Positions 13,857 to 25,289 of a DNA stretch of 64,000 nucleotides are shown here, in pieces. Source of the DNA: Oscarella lobularis (taxonomy: Eukaryota; Porifera; Homoscleromorpha; Homosclerophorida; Oscarellidae); assembly GCF_947507565.1 (NCBI RefSeq), contig NC_089175.1, positions 6,995,733 through 7,059,732 of the forward strand, given 5' to 3'. Position numbers and translations under genes: made by a program. The notes below the pieces were generated by a model, which was given only the letters and a program-made list of their open reading frames with translations, searched no databases and had not been told where the DNA came from. The first letter of the stretch is position 1, and every line of letters begins with the position of its first letter.

Positions 13857-15210
13857 AGAAAAGTCGTCGAAGTATTGTACGCGGCTGATTAGTAAGGGGT
13901 CGAACAGGACTGATTAACCTATATTATGAATATTGCTGTACTTGAGTGTCTTGCAGGTTGGAATGCGTTTCAGTGGCTGTTTTTTGCATGATTTTTGTCC
14001 GGTTTGTTTATTGATTTGCGCTGAAAAGCATTTTGGGATCTCTACACTTTACCTATTCTTAACTTTCGAACTTTTCTCACCCGACTTATGTCATTTTTCA
14101 GTTATCCGTCTTATGCATGATTTTTGTAATTGCATGTTTTTTCATTGCAATTCCTGATCACAGTGTTGTAGCGCACGCTAGTGCTTTTCATCGCCAGTGC
14201 TTTCGACGCTACGGAATCGCGCCCTACTCATGCTTCGCGGAGATGCCGAAGTATTTGCAATGCCAATGCATCGTTTTGTCGACTGCAAACAAGCACAAGC
14301 AAAGAAACAGTTATACAAGACATAAACAAGAACGAATTTGAAAGTCAGTTCTGCGTTCGATCTCTTAATACTGGGAGACCAACTTGTTGGCTCTTCGAGC
14401 GCACTCGTTGGAAGCTCCGACATGATTACATCGCCGGAACTGAACTGAATCTCTGTCTGAAGGAGAAAATTGCCCTTTTAAGATTATATACAATTGCGTC
14501 TAGGCTGTGATAGAATTTCCAATTGGGGATTGTTTTGAATCAACTTTCGCTTATGAAAAAAATTGGAGGAATTTTCATTTCAGCTTTTGTGAAATCCTAA
14601 TATGAAAATGGTTTCTCAAGTAGAATGATGCATAGAATCAATGAGATACGTTTCTCTCTATTTGTGCAGAAAGACGGCGCATGGCGCTGTAAACGCTGGA
14701 GATTGGATTAATGGGCGGAGACACGATGAGGCGAACCATTGCGGAAATAGTAATTGTAGAAATATTGTTTTCAATTTGAAAATATGTGCAGTTCGGTTTC
14801 TATAGAAACACGGAATGGAGAATGCGACATCTCTCGATAAAACAGCCGACGATTGCTCAAAATGAATTTTGAAAATGAATTTATTCTCTAAGGCTTTAAG
14901 GCTAAAGGCTGTGGCTCAAAGTTTATCAAAGTATTTGCATATTCCTGTCGCGTGATGCTTGACCTTTGTCTCACCCCGTGACTCTATAGCCGCCGATACG
15001 TGCTATACCTCCCGTTCGAGCCGTTTGAGTCGTTGCCGGCGTGATTGTGTCTTACTGCAAAGGTTGCTGCCTTGACAAAGAACGATTTCGGTTTAGATCA
15101 ATAATCATTGTTCTCCAAATACGTGTATATACATACATATAGACTCTTTTGGATCTTTCGTCCGTGACGCACTCGAATCCATCCTCTCAAAACGTTTTTT
15201 CTTCTCGAAA
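13857..15210 (+). promoter_or_regulatory. ROCO-1 upstream region, duplicated at 28085-29135
   Basis: From about 14165 to the start codon at 15211 the sequence matches 28085-29135 closely, apart from small indels, including noncoding stretches. Parts also recur in reverse orientation upstream of ROCO-5 (about 60840-61080: the block around GCCGGCGTGATTG and the block ACGATTGCTCAAAATG). This is the conserved promoter/5' leader of the Kelch-ROCO family. No TATA box or start site can be fixed by eye. The 3' end of the adhesion gene (13857-14150) contains no obvious polyadenylation hexamer. Confidence 0.6.
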
Positions 15211-18200
15211 ATGTCATTTGCGTGCCCGTCATCTCGAATTGGACACGTCGCCGCAGTTGTCAATGATGAAATGCTTCTGTGGGGAGGAGTATCGGTGAAA
15301 TCGACGGGAGACGAATACGAGTGCTCTCCCGATGTGATTGAGTGCTTCAATTTGTTGACAAGACGATGGTATCAACGACAAGCAACGTCAAACAGCCCAT
15401 CCGACATGCCTCATCCATGTTCCGATTCACGAATCGGCGTCGTTCAAAATCGGGACATTTATCAATTCGGTGGTTCCTACCCCTCTTTCGGCCGTCGCGC
15501 CTTTTCGAACGCTCTCCACAAATTAGATGGTTTGACGCTCGAATGGGAACGAATCGTTCCCAAAAACCAATCGACGCCCACCGGGAGATCGCACCATGGA
15601 GTGTGCGTGTTAGGAAAGGAAGGAGATGAACACCTTGTCCTGATGGGAGGATTAGGAGCAAAAGTTTCCCCAAAATCGAAGGAAGTTCAATTCCTTCCTA
15701 ATCCTGATGATCCCTCCGAGGGGTGGAATAATGAAGTTTGGTTGTTTTCTCTCCGAAAGAGTAAGTGACGTTTAGACTGTCTTTAATTTGATGTAGTAGT
15801 CATTTGTTTGAAGGGACTGCGATTCTAGCTCAGTGCACAGGAAATAAACCATGTCCTCGGCAGGGACATTCCTTTACTGCAGTTGATGTTAATCAAGCAA
15901 TTCTTATTGGCGGTACTAATCGTTTGCAAGTTTTTTATGATGCTTTTCTATTCGTGCTCAACTCACTGGTATAATGAGATAGGTTTGTCATTAATTATAT
16001 AAATAGTGTGTATTTTGCGTAGGAGTGGATTGAAATGAAATTGGATAATCCTCTCATTCCTCGATTCCTCCATTCGACGGTCGTTGTTAATATTCTCGCA
16101 TTGGGGGGGCCAGTTGCGTTTGTCTTATGGGGATACGGGGAAGAAAGGTTTCCTCTGTCTCGCGCCCAAATGATTATAATTCGCTATCAAAAGTGCGATA
16201 TGGTAATATAATTCTTTTTATATAACATTTTAATTAACATGAAGTTTATTTGACAGGTGGAAATATCAGGTGAGCCCATTCCAACTCCAACAGGGTTTCA
16301 GTCGGTCTGCTCCGTCGTTAAAAGAGGTCTTTTGTTTTTCCTGCGATTTGGAGGATCACTCCATCAATTGGTTGGGGCACCGCCAAAGGCGCTATTAGAC
16401 ATTTTGAAATACGGTAAAGTTATAACTGACTTATTCAAATGGAATTCATAAGTTACATAGATTTGAAAGACGTTAGTGGAATACTTTTTCGGCACGATTT
16501 GAACGAACCAATCGAACAAGATGCTTGCAGATTTCATAGAAATGAGCCTTTTTGTTCTAGCTCTTCAACAATGGTACGGATATATGTTTAAACGGGTATA
16601 AAAACATTTTCTTTTTTGCAGAATCGTGAAGAGCTCTCTCTGAAAGAAAACGAATATTTGAATTCGACTCCCCAACGAGTGGAAGACGTGATTACCGTCG
16701 TAGCGACTGAAGGCGTTCTCGTCTTCACTCGATGGAGAAAATTCTCTTCTCCAGTCTCATTAGACAAAGGAGCGGAGATCTCCATTCCCAATACGGGATC
16801 GACCCTTCGACTTCATCTTCGCGACGGGGGCGTGGCAGTTTCGACGACTCCAAAAACGTCAATGAGCTTTACCGTCTTTACATTTGACGCCAAACAATCG
16901 GAGGGTGTCCGTGACGACGAATTCGTTAGCGATCTCATTCAATTGTCGTTTTCTTCCGGCTTAACCGACGATGACTTTCACATTGAAATGTGTCACGAGC
17001 ACGGCCTCAATCTCGATCCAACGTCGCCGACAAAAAGTGCTTCCAAGGTCGTTTTTTTCTGTCTATCGAGCGGTTCGAAGCCGAAGACGGATTGCCCAAT
17101 TAAATTCGACGAGAAAATCGTCATTGATAGAGCGGGAGAGAGGAAAATCACCGCTCTTCTTCAATCGTCTGTTGTTAAAGTCGTCGTCTCTCCTTCTACT
17201 GCGGCCGCCGCCGTTGCCTCCTCCAACGTCGACGTGAGTTTCAGTTTCTTCACTCATTTTTACGGCTTGGGTCGTCAGGCATCTTCATTCCGAGTTCTTT
17301 CTTTCGAAAAAATCAAAATTCCTGACGCTTGGCAATTTGATCTTTGCATCATCTCGACGCGTCCCGAACATCGGGATCGTTTTCTGGCTTATCGCAACGA
17401 CCACCTTCGTCAGCCTCTTCTTCTCGATCGACTCGTTCATAATGTTCTCTCGCCCACGGAATCGATCATTGTCGAAGTGGACGACATTGAAGGATGGATC
17501 AACGAGAGTCTTCGCAAAAAAGTGCTAGTCAGCATGCAGCAGTTGTTAGCGGCGAGACGTAGTCTCATTGACGCGTGGGTCGAAACGTTCTCTTTCGCCT
17601 ACAACATTGCAGAACTTGTACAGCGACTTCCGACGTTGTCCGCTTACGTCACGATCGAATCTGGCGATCGACGTCAACGCCTTCACATTCAAGACTCTTC
17701 ACGCTTTTTTCAAGAATTTTATGACAAGGCTCTACAACGCGGCTTTGTGTCAATCGATCGGTCTCGTGTAATTGTTGTCGGCCAAGACGGAGCTGGAAAG
17801 TCGTGCCTCGTCGACTCTCTTCTAAACCGACCGTTTGAGAGCGGGAAAGCGAGCACGGAAGGGGCGGCAATCACCATGACTCATACAGCGGCCAGCGGGT
17901 GGATAGCTACTAACAGCAAAGACTTCTTGGATCGTTTTATTGCGGAGGGTTGCTATTGCAATCTACAACAGTCGTCGTTAAAGGAAAGCGCTTCTGAGCC
18001 GACTACCTTTTCCGAGGCGAAAAATTTTCCTTTCCAACTGGAGGAAGCTCCAGAAGCCGATCATCTTGCTTCTCTGGTCGAAGCAGAAACAGTACATCTA
18101 GCGAAAAAATTTAAAGGCGATAATTTGAATTCGGTTGGCATAGAGGCGAAAACCCTCACACCTAATCAGCAGCTCCTGGTGACTAATTTCCTAGCAGATA

Positions 18201-20375
18201 AACCGAGCGAGGAAGATCTCCGCGAAGGAACGCTCAGCGTTCGCGACATCTGGGATTTAGGTGGCCAAGAAGTTTATCTTGCCACTCACTCAGCCCTCAT
18301 GCCAAGCAGTGACACCTTTGGGTTGTCTATATACATGGTTGTAATGGATATCTCTAAGTCGCTATCTGATAACGCTGAGTCGTTTCATCGATCAACGGTT
18401 GGTGAGATGATTAACCTATCAAGTGATATGGGCTGGATTCGAACGAATAAGGACTTTCCACTCTACTGGTTCGGCTCAATAACGGTAGCTCACGAGGAAA
18501 TGACACAAGGCGAATATTGGTTAGGCGAGGATGAGGAGGTAAAGCCTCCGCCAGTTTTTGCGATTGGTTCTCACCGAGACGTCGTGGAGAAGGACAAGCA
18601 AAAGTTTCCTGATTCAGCCGCTGTACGAAAATGGCTAAGCGAGCAAGGAGACCGCTTTGAAGAACTTCTAAGTGACAGTGATTTTGTCAGGCACATCGTC
18701 TTGCCGCAATGGGGCGATGACAGGAAAGACGATGAAGACTTTCGCGAAGGAATTCATTTCATTCAGCGAATTTTTCTAATAGACAATTCCGTATCAGGCT
18801 CGGGCTCTCCGTGCAGAACTGTTGAGGAGATTCGACGCAGAGTAGACCGCATGGCGTCTACGTATTGCAGGCGAATGCAGAAACAGCCCCTATTTTGGGT
18901 TTATCTTGAACGTCTTCTTTTCCGTTGGCACAAAAGCATGAAAACGGTTGTGGCTAGAGTGAACGAAATAGCAGACATAGCTCAGGAGCCGAACATCTGT
19001 GCTATATCAAGTCGCGAGGAAGTCGTCGCGGCGCTGAAGTTTCTTGCTAATGTTGGAGCAATTCTCTTTTACCCGGAAGTAGAAGCCGTGAAAGACTTTG
19101 TTTTCACCAGTCCCACGTGGGTAATCAAAGCTCTGTCGGCGTTTGTAACTGCTGCTAAACCGGGTCCCAATCTGGAACCGGAGTGGAGAAGGCTCAAAGA
19201 AAAAGGTGTTATGTCGATCGAACTGATGAAGTACCGCCTTAAGCAAATGAGACAAGGAGCCAACTCAGTTAGCGATGCGTCCGGCTCCTCAGAAGACGAC
19301 AACGCAGATGTAATTAAAAATGAAAACAAGCTCATTGTTCGGCTTTTGCAACTACTTGACGTCATCGCACCCCTTGCTGAAGCATCTGAAAACGAATTTT
19401 ATGTTCCGGCGATGCTGAGAAAGTCGTTTATTTACACGCGAACTTGCTGGGAGGGGCACACCTTCTCTTCCCCTTTCCCTGCTCCTCTTATCGTCATTCC
19501 TACGAAGCTGAAGTTTGTTCCGGAATGTATCTACTTCCGTCTTGTAACCCGTTTTCTGAAATTGTATCCGATAAAACCGCGACTTTCTCGTCATCAGTGT
19601 ATCTTTTTCGTGAAAGATGAGGAATCGACAGTGCTAGGTACGCAGTTTATTGTCTTAGAATTATATATATGCAATGATTCGTGTTCCTCTCTTGGCAGTT
19701 GAAGTTGAATTGTTGTATCACAGCCGAGGCAAATGGATAGCTCTAACAATTCGCTTCATCAATGAAGAAGACCCATATAAGATTGGCTGCAAGTTCTTGG
19801 CATCGATCAAAAACGAGCTTCGGCGGCAAATGAAATCTATTTGTCAACAGGGCATGCGGGGTTTTAAATACAACATATGCTGCCAAATAAGAGAAGCCAG
19901 CCACATCGACAAGGTGTTGGTTATTGATCTCAGTAATCTTCCTGTGATTTATAGTGGCGAGGAGGAATATTCTCCAAACGTTACCCATCTTTTCAATTCG
20001 CTTGATGAGCCAGTGACTGCGAATCGTGAAGATTTTCTTCAAATCAACTTTTGGTTTGGGCAACTACCAGCTCGTGGTTCTACTTTAATTAACCCTTTCG
20101 TTAATCTTCTGCCGTCTGTCTCTCAAATTAGTGATCTCGCATACGAAATTGGTTCTCAATGGAAAGACGTTGCACGTCGACTGAAGCGTTGTCCGTTTAG
20201 TCACAACGACATTGTGTGCTTTGAGGAAAAATTCCCTAGAGATTTGCGAAATCAAGCTCAATGTATGCTCGACGCTTGGCTTCAAAAATACGGCTCTGAA
20301 GCTACCGTAAAAGCTTTGCGCGAATCTCTTATTCAAGCGGGATTACGGATGGTAGCAGAAAAGATTTTGTCGTAG
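15211..20375 (+). CDS. ROCO-1: Kelch-Roc-COR-Death domain GTPase
   Basis: Seven exons (15211-15760, 15814-15968, 16023-16202, 16257-16413, 16461-16573, 16622-19637, 19699-20375) give 1,615 residues. Residues 1 to about 350 are Kelch-type repeats (GHVAAVVNDEMLLWGG, YQFGG, GRSHHGVCVLG, LMGGLG) that should form a beta-propeller. About 390-770 is conserved among the local paralogues but matches no family I recognise. Roc GTPase follows: P-loop GQDGAGKS near 772, DLGGQ switch II near 931, SHRD as the G4-like motif; an extra ~150 residues separate P-loop and switch II. COR follows (WVYLERLLFRW, FVFTSPTWVIKAL). The last ~90 residues are a Death domain (LAYEIGSQWKDVARRL, QCMLDAWLQKYGSEATV). No kinase or LRR is present. 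Compared with ROCO-4, a 10-base deletion near the 3' end brings the stop forward. The role, GTP-controlled death-domain signalling, is inferred from domains. Confidence 0.85.
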
Positions 20376-20825
20376 ATAAATGTGTAACCTAGGCAACAAG
20401 TTCAGTATAGGTGCTTCCACGCGTAAACACATTTCATGCGCTGTATGCCTATTTCTTATCGCTCTCCTGGATTTTCAAGTGAAGACGATGTATCTCGATC
20501 CATCGCTTTTCTACTTTTTGGTCGTTCTACATTGCCAGAGTCGCTCTTTTCTTTTCATTTTTTTATCTGAGACGTCTTTTACCTCGGTTTTGTAAATGTT
20601 TTATATCTTCTTAGGTTTACACGATTTTTTGTTTTGTATTTTTTTACAATTGGCGACACGTTTGGAACCGTACACGGGTTTTCAGATTTTTTCTTACAGC
20701 GATACACTGCCATAAATTTGTTGTGATTTTTCATCTTTTCTCGGTTTGTAAATCCTTTTCAATTTTTTAGAATAGCATCTTTTGTGCCTGCTGAAAACGT
20801 ACAATGACAGACTACTACATGTATT
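20376..20825. other. AT-rich spacer after ROCO-1
   Basis: No gene seen. Much of it resembles, in inverted orientation, the 3' flanks of ROCO-4 (about 50130-50500) and ROCO-5 (about 54030-54390), so the duplicated unit includes the downstream flank. Confidence 0.5.
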
Positions 20826-21112
20826 AATCACGTGAACGCTTTCATCTCATGGCCGGTTGCGTTTCTTTCCTCCTGGGAGCTAGAAGCCGCGGAAGCCCGC
20901 AGAAACCCACTCTTTAATTTATTGAGGTGCGTTTCTGGTCGTTCGCAATCGCGTCGGCTCAGTGGGTCCCCTTACCGTTACAGCGTTGTTTATCATCTCA
21001 GCTCGCGCTACTCTCATGCGGCGACTCGTAGCGACATTTGACTGCATCTTTTCTCTCATTTCATCGTTGAAGAGTCGAACAAGAAGCTCTGCGATCGATT
21101 TCGCTAGTCGAA
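20826..21112 (+). repeat. ROCO/ABCB boundary repeat, copy A
   Basis: Starts with an ATCACGTGA palindrome-type box. It continues with a GTTTCTTTCCTCCTGGGAG block, a GAAGCCGCGGAAGC-like block and TTTAATTTATTGAG followed by a donor-like G(T/A)(A/G)CGT, then a GTCGAAC/GATCGATTTCGCT segment. The same order recurs at 22996-23180, 24988-25262 and 30617-30690 (+), and at 49600-49910, 49955-50095 and 53720-53990 (-). In the intact minus-strand ABCB gene it lies immediately upstream of the coding start. It is therefore likely the ABCB promoter plus an untranslated first exon. Confidence 0.7.
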
Positions 21113-21189
21113 AGCCACGGTTGTCCTCTTTGTCTGCACTGAACTGTATTTAATGTAGTTTTAATGATACAGGCAATTGCGTCTAGGCT

Positions 21190-22995
21190 GTGATGGAGAC
21201 CGTTCTGAAATTTTTCAACGGAAAAATTGAAGGAATTTTTATTTTGACTTCAAGATATGAAGGAAGTTACTTGGGTGGAATGATGCATAGAATCAATGAG
21301 GCGTTTTGGTTTGTAGTAGATCTAGACTTCATGCATACATACGCAAACAACTCTTTATACAGGTATGGGTCGATGCTTATTGAGAGAGAAGAAATGACGC
21401 CAGGAAATGTTCTCACGGTAAGAAATAAATATATAGCATTTATCTACATACGTTTTTTGTGTTCTATAGACTTTCTATGCTCTCTTGATTGGAACGTTTA
21501 TCATACTGCTCCGAATTTTTTTCAAGTGAAAGTCACGTGAACAAAGAATTTTTTATGAATAACGCGTTTCCTTCTCTAGGTCAAATTGGATGGTCACAAC
21601 ATTCGAAAATTAAATATCCAATGGCTGCGACGTCAGATAGGCGTGGTCAGTCAGGAGCCCATCCTCTTCGATGTCACAATCGAAGAGACCATTATGTACA
21701 GAAAAGAGGACGCCACGAAGAAGGAAGTCGTGCGAGCGGCGAAACTCGCAAACGCGCACTCATTTATAACGAAACTACCCAAAGCAAGAGAGAGAGAAAA
21801 AGACCACGTGGTATTTCCTAATAATCATTTTTCCTCATATGGTTATCATACTCTCGTGGGAGAAAGGGGGACCCAGTGTTCGGGTGGAGAGAAACGACGC
21901 ATCGCAATAGCAAGAGCAGTTATCCGCGATCCAAAAATCCTCCTATTAGACGAAGCAACGTCGGCTCTCGACTCGCACAACGAACACATAGTCCAAGAAG
22001 CATTAGACAAAGTCACAAAGAAAAAGTCAATAATTAAATAAATAATTAATATATTTAGGCGAGAGCAGAACGAACGACAATCATTGTCGCCCATCAATTG
22101 ACCACCGTACAGAACGCCAACCTCATCATCGCAATCGAACACGGTCGCGTTGCAGAAAACGGCAAGCATGCGCAGCTCATCAACTTGGGAGGCGTCTATC
22201 AACAATTAGTCAATGCCCAAGTAAAAGAATATAAAAATTTATTATCGTATTATATTATTGTTTCTTTCAAAGAGTCTTCTTGGTGACGTCAAAGATGATG
22301 ACGTTGATGATTCGGGCGTGGACGATTTGATGGGACCCCGCCCAAGTGGTTGGGTCTTCGAAAGAATCCTCTCATCGCCGTACAATCGAAAGTCCAAGGA
22401 CGCAATTCGTCGTCGCTTCGTTCCGTTCGTTCGATGCGCGCACTTCGGCGCACGGCGTCCCAAGTGAGCTGTCTCTCCCTCAAGGGGATTGCGTGGGGGC
22501 GGAGTCACTCCGTAACCGATTTTGCTAATGATGGGATTACGGATACCATCGTTGATATGAATGAGGATGAGGATAGTTTGTGTGAAGAGCGTCTTGGAGG
22601 TGACGATTCGGATGCGATTGTCAAGAAGATGCAAGAGGCAAATGAATTCGCCAGAAATGAAAATTATTCTATTGGGTACCTTCATGTGAGCGGGGGAACG
22701 TGACCCGTATTCGCTGTTTTACCAGGAGAAGTCTTTAAGGTAATCTCAAAATAATTTTCTATTTATTTTTCTATTTATTTGTTGTCTTTAGACGTATGGT
22801 TTGAAAGAGGATGAGTTGCTGGATAAAGCCGTCGTCTATTCGGTTGCTTTCGTTGCCGTTGGCGCTCTCTCCGGCGTTTCGCACATGTTGCAGGTAATAT
22901 TAGGTCACGTGTCATTAATTTCTATTCATTAATATTTTCTCAGACCGGTTTCTTTGCCGCTTCCGGCGAGAAGTTGACGATGCGATTGCGAACCT
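21190..22995 (+). pseudogene. ABCB transporter pseudogene 1
   Basis: Holds exons homologous to the intact minus-strand ABCB gene: an [12 protein letters not shown] transmembrane exon (21360-21420), the NBD1 Q-loop exon ([14 protein letters not shown], 21580-21785), the signature/Walker B exon ([24 protein letters not shown], 21840-22010), the H-loop exon and linker, and the start of TMD2 (to [14 protein letters not shown]). The N-terminal half of TMD1 and the whole Walker A exon are missing. A 9-base stretch is lost and the frame is disrupted near 22640-22700. The copy stops abruptly at 22995 against boundary repeat B. It cannot encode a working transporter. Confidence 0.85.
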
Positions 22996-23180
22996 TAACC
23001 CACGCTTAATTTATTGAGGTACGTTTCTGGTTGTTCGCTCTCGCGTCGGCTCAATGGACCCCCTTACCGTTTCACCGTTCTTTATCATCTCAGCTCGCGC
23101 GGTGTAGCGACATTTCGCTGCATCGATTCACTCATTCCATCGTCGAAGACTCGAACAAGAAGCTTCTCCGCAATCGATTT
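22996..23180 (+). repeat. ROCO/ABCB boundary repeat, copy B (partial)
   Basis: Begins inside the unit at CTTAATTTATTGAGGTACG, with no upstream CACGTG box. It is fused directly to the broken end of ABCB pseudogene 1 and leads into a ROCO fragment. Confidence 0.65.
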
Positions 23181-23211
23181 ACGGATAGATATAAAATTAT
23201 TTTTATTTGTG

Positions 23212-23400
23212 TAGAATTGCGAAGAGCTGTCGCAAAAAGAACGCGAGTAGTTGCATCCGGCTCCCCAAGAGTGGAAGATGTGATTAGCGTTGTGACGCCT
23301 CGAAGCGTTCTCATCTTCACTCGATGGAAGAAATTCTTCGCTCTTATCTCATTGAACAAAGGAGCCGAGATCTCTATTCCAAACAATCGCGGGGGGGGGG
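23212..23400 (+). pseudogene. ROCO gene fragment
   Basis: About 190 bp matching the start of the large ROCO exon (compare 16622-16800: RVEDVI.VV, FTRWKKF, KGAEISIPN). It is preceded by an acceptor-like TTGTGTAG and ends in a run of ten G residues, followed by unrelated sequence. No Kelch, Roc or COR remains. Confidence 0.8.
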
Positions 23401-23552
23401 AGGAGGCCTCACCGATCAATTAGACAAGCGAACGAAATGAAATGCGAACGCCCTTACTTCGGACGTTTTTTGGAACCGGCAAACGCGTACAGACAAGACA
23501 AACCAAAAGAAAAAGACAAATTTGAAGTCAGTTCAACGTCGGGCTCACAGAC

Positions 23553-24041
23553 TCAGTGCAGTTTGACGCTCTTAATGGCGTCGTTTCTCATGCCCAAGTC
23601 GTCGGGAGTCGGGTATTCGCCGCTGTCTTTCGTCGAATTGGGACCCGTCTGTTGAACGCCTTCATAGAACGTCCACCTGCCATCCGTGTTGATGATAGCC
23701 GAACTCCAGTCCGACCTTCCAAGTTCGTCGACCGAGTCGCTGCAGCCCTGGCATATGCCTCCGTAGTGATAGTGGTCGAAAAGGGTAAGGTGTTTCTCCG
23801 AAGAATTGAGTGGTCTTACGGACAGTATGTCACCAAAATCGCTGACCTTGCCCATGGTCGCATCAATGATACGAACGTTGACTTTGCTTGTCGATTGGCT
23901 TGGGTTGCCGTTGCAATTGCTATAGCGGTATATGAGCCATTTTCGGTGGTCATTGACTTCAGCCGCCACCCCCTTTTCCGGCATATTCTTTTCCTCTGAG
24001 AATTCCTCATGGCCCCTAGAGAAATAAACGGTAATCGTCAT
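23553..24041 (-). CDS. Intronless beta-gamma crystallin-family protein
   Basis: A single open frame of 162 residues read from ATG 24041-24039. The C-terminal half shows the Greek-key pattern: FDHYHYGG fits (Y/F)xxxx(Y/F/W)xG, followed by DWSSAIINTDGRWTFYEG and ending NDAIKSVKLH. NDAIKS is one residue from the canonical (N/D)(N/D)xx(S/T)S calcium site, with Lys at the fifth position. The N-terminal ~80 residues are less typical and may be a degenerate domain. There is no signal peptide, membrane helix or intron. A TATA-like box lies 52 bases upstream. It sits between ROCO and ABCB debris on the opposite strand, so it probably arrived by insertion or retroposition. Family members are structural or calcium-binding proteins; the role here is unknown. 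Sponge beta-gamma crystallins are known (geodin in Geodia). Confidence 0.7.
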   Translation of the reverse strand: MTITVYFSRGHEEFSEEKNMPEKGVAAEVNDHRKWLIYRYSNCNGNPSQSTSKVNVRIIDATMGKVSDFGDILSVRPLNSSEKHLTLFDHYHYGGICQGCSDSVDELGRSDWSSAIINTDGRWTFYEGVQQTGPNSTKDSGEYPTPDDLGMRNDAIKSVKLH

Positions 24042-24092
24042 GTTGAATTATCGAGTTAGTCGGAGTTGTGAGCTTCGTTCGCTTGGGCCTCC

Positions 24093-24101
24093 TTTTTTAT
24101 A
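24093..24101 (-). promoter_or_regulatory. TATA-like box of the crystallin gene
   Basis: On the minus strand the sequence reads TATAAAAAA, 52 bases before the crystallin ATG, which suits a core promoter with a short leader. About 50 bases further upstream (24152-24179) CCGTTAGTGTCAGC occurs twice in tandem. Confidence 0.5.
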
Positions 24102-24987
24102 GGCAGCGCCGCGGACCTGCATGGCCGGCTGACGCGGTTTGTTTTTCCGTTAGTGTCAGCTGCCGTTAGTGTCAGCGGTTGACGTATCCCCCATGCGGCT
24201 GTGCCACAACTTGGTCCTTGGAGTTTCTTAGTTATGGACGTCTTTGAAAGTAGGACAGATATTAACGATTCAGCTGTGTATTTGATTTATGTGCTTGGCT
24301 TCCACCGTGGCAGAGCCTTGGCGTGGCGCGGCGTTTCCCGCGTTGCCACAGTCAGCTGTGCTAGCTGTGTGTCACCTGTTGCTGCGGTTGTCTCGCTTCC
24401 TCGCGCGGACGCGGTTTTTGAGCAATATAGAAGAGCGTCACCTGTTTCCATCATCTCACTCTTTCTAATTAGAATTCATGAGTCGAGGCAAAGTTCCGAG
24501 AGTTCTAGAATTGGATGCTATATTCCGTAGTTTTTCACAATAATGACGTACTAAAGTGTACATATAACGGGACACATTATCGAGAGAACCCAGTACAGGA
24601 GCAGCTTGGGTTTGCGTGCTGCGAGCTGATAATGTGCCTCATGACACAGTCACCTGAGGAGGTATAGCTAACCAGCAGGTCGTGCAAGCTGATAAATTTC
24701 CCCTGACACGTTGCATGCACAATTACTCGATGGGGCAGAGATGTTGGGTAGCTCTGTGTCATCCTCACATGACATATCAAATAGTAAATTTTTTCGTGCA
24801 GATAAATTCTGTATAAGCACGCCGTGGTTAGACAATCTGATGCCCATAATTGCACATACTGTAGGCACTAATGGAGTAAAGAAGTGGTCATCATGCTAAG
24901 GGTGTTCTGGGATCACATGATGGCCAACAACGGGCCATCATTATCTAAAATTTTAGTTTAGTGTACATCTAGGTTATTGATTGAATC
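24102..24987. other. Intergenic, possible mobile-element remnant
   Basis: No gene recognised. Minus-strand frames at 24577-24868 have a protein-like composition but match nothing I know and have no start context. They could be the remains of a transposon. Confidence 0.35.
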
Positions 24988-25262
24988 AATCACGTGATCG
25001 CTTCCATCTCCTGAGGCTAGTTGCGTTTCTTTCCTCCTGGGAGAAGCCGCGGAAGCTCGCAAGAAGCCCCACCCTTAAATTTATTGAGGTACGTTTCGGG
25101 TCGAGCGCATTCGCGTCGACTCGGCGGGTCCCCTTACCGGTACGTCGTCTCAGCTCGCGCTATCTCTCCCACGGCGATTCGTCGCGACGTTTCGCTACAT
25201 CGAGCCACTCGTTTGGTCATCGAAGAGTCGAACGAGAAGCTCAGGGATCGATTTCGCTCGTA
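24988..25262 (+). repeat. ROCO/ABCB boundary repeat, copy C
   Basis: The best complete + copy: AATCACGTGATCGCTT, the CCTCCTGGGAGAAGCCGCGG block, TTTATTGAG followed by GTACGT, then the GTCGAAC segment. It leads straight into the 5' end of ABCB pseudogene 2, as the minus-strand copy at 49600-49910 leads into the intact ABCB gene. Confidence 0.7.
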
Positions 25263-25289
25263 GAAAGCCGTTGTTCGACGAGACCACGC

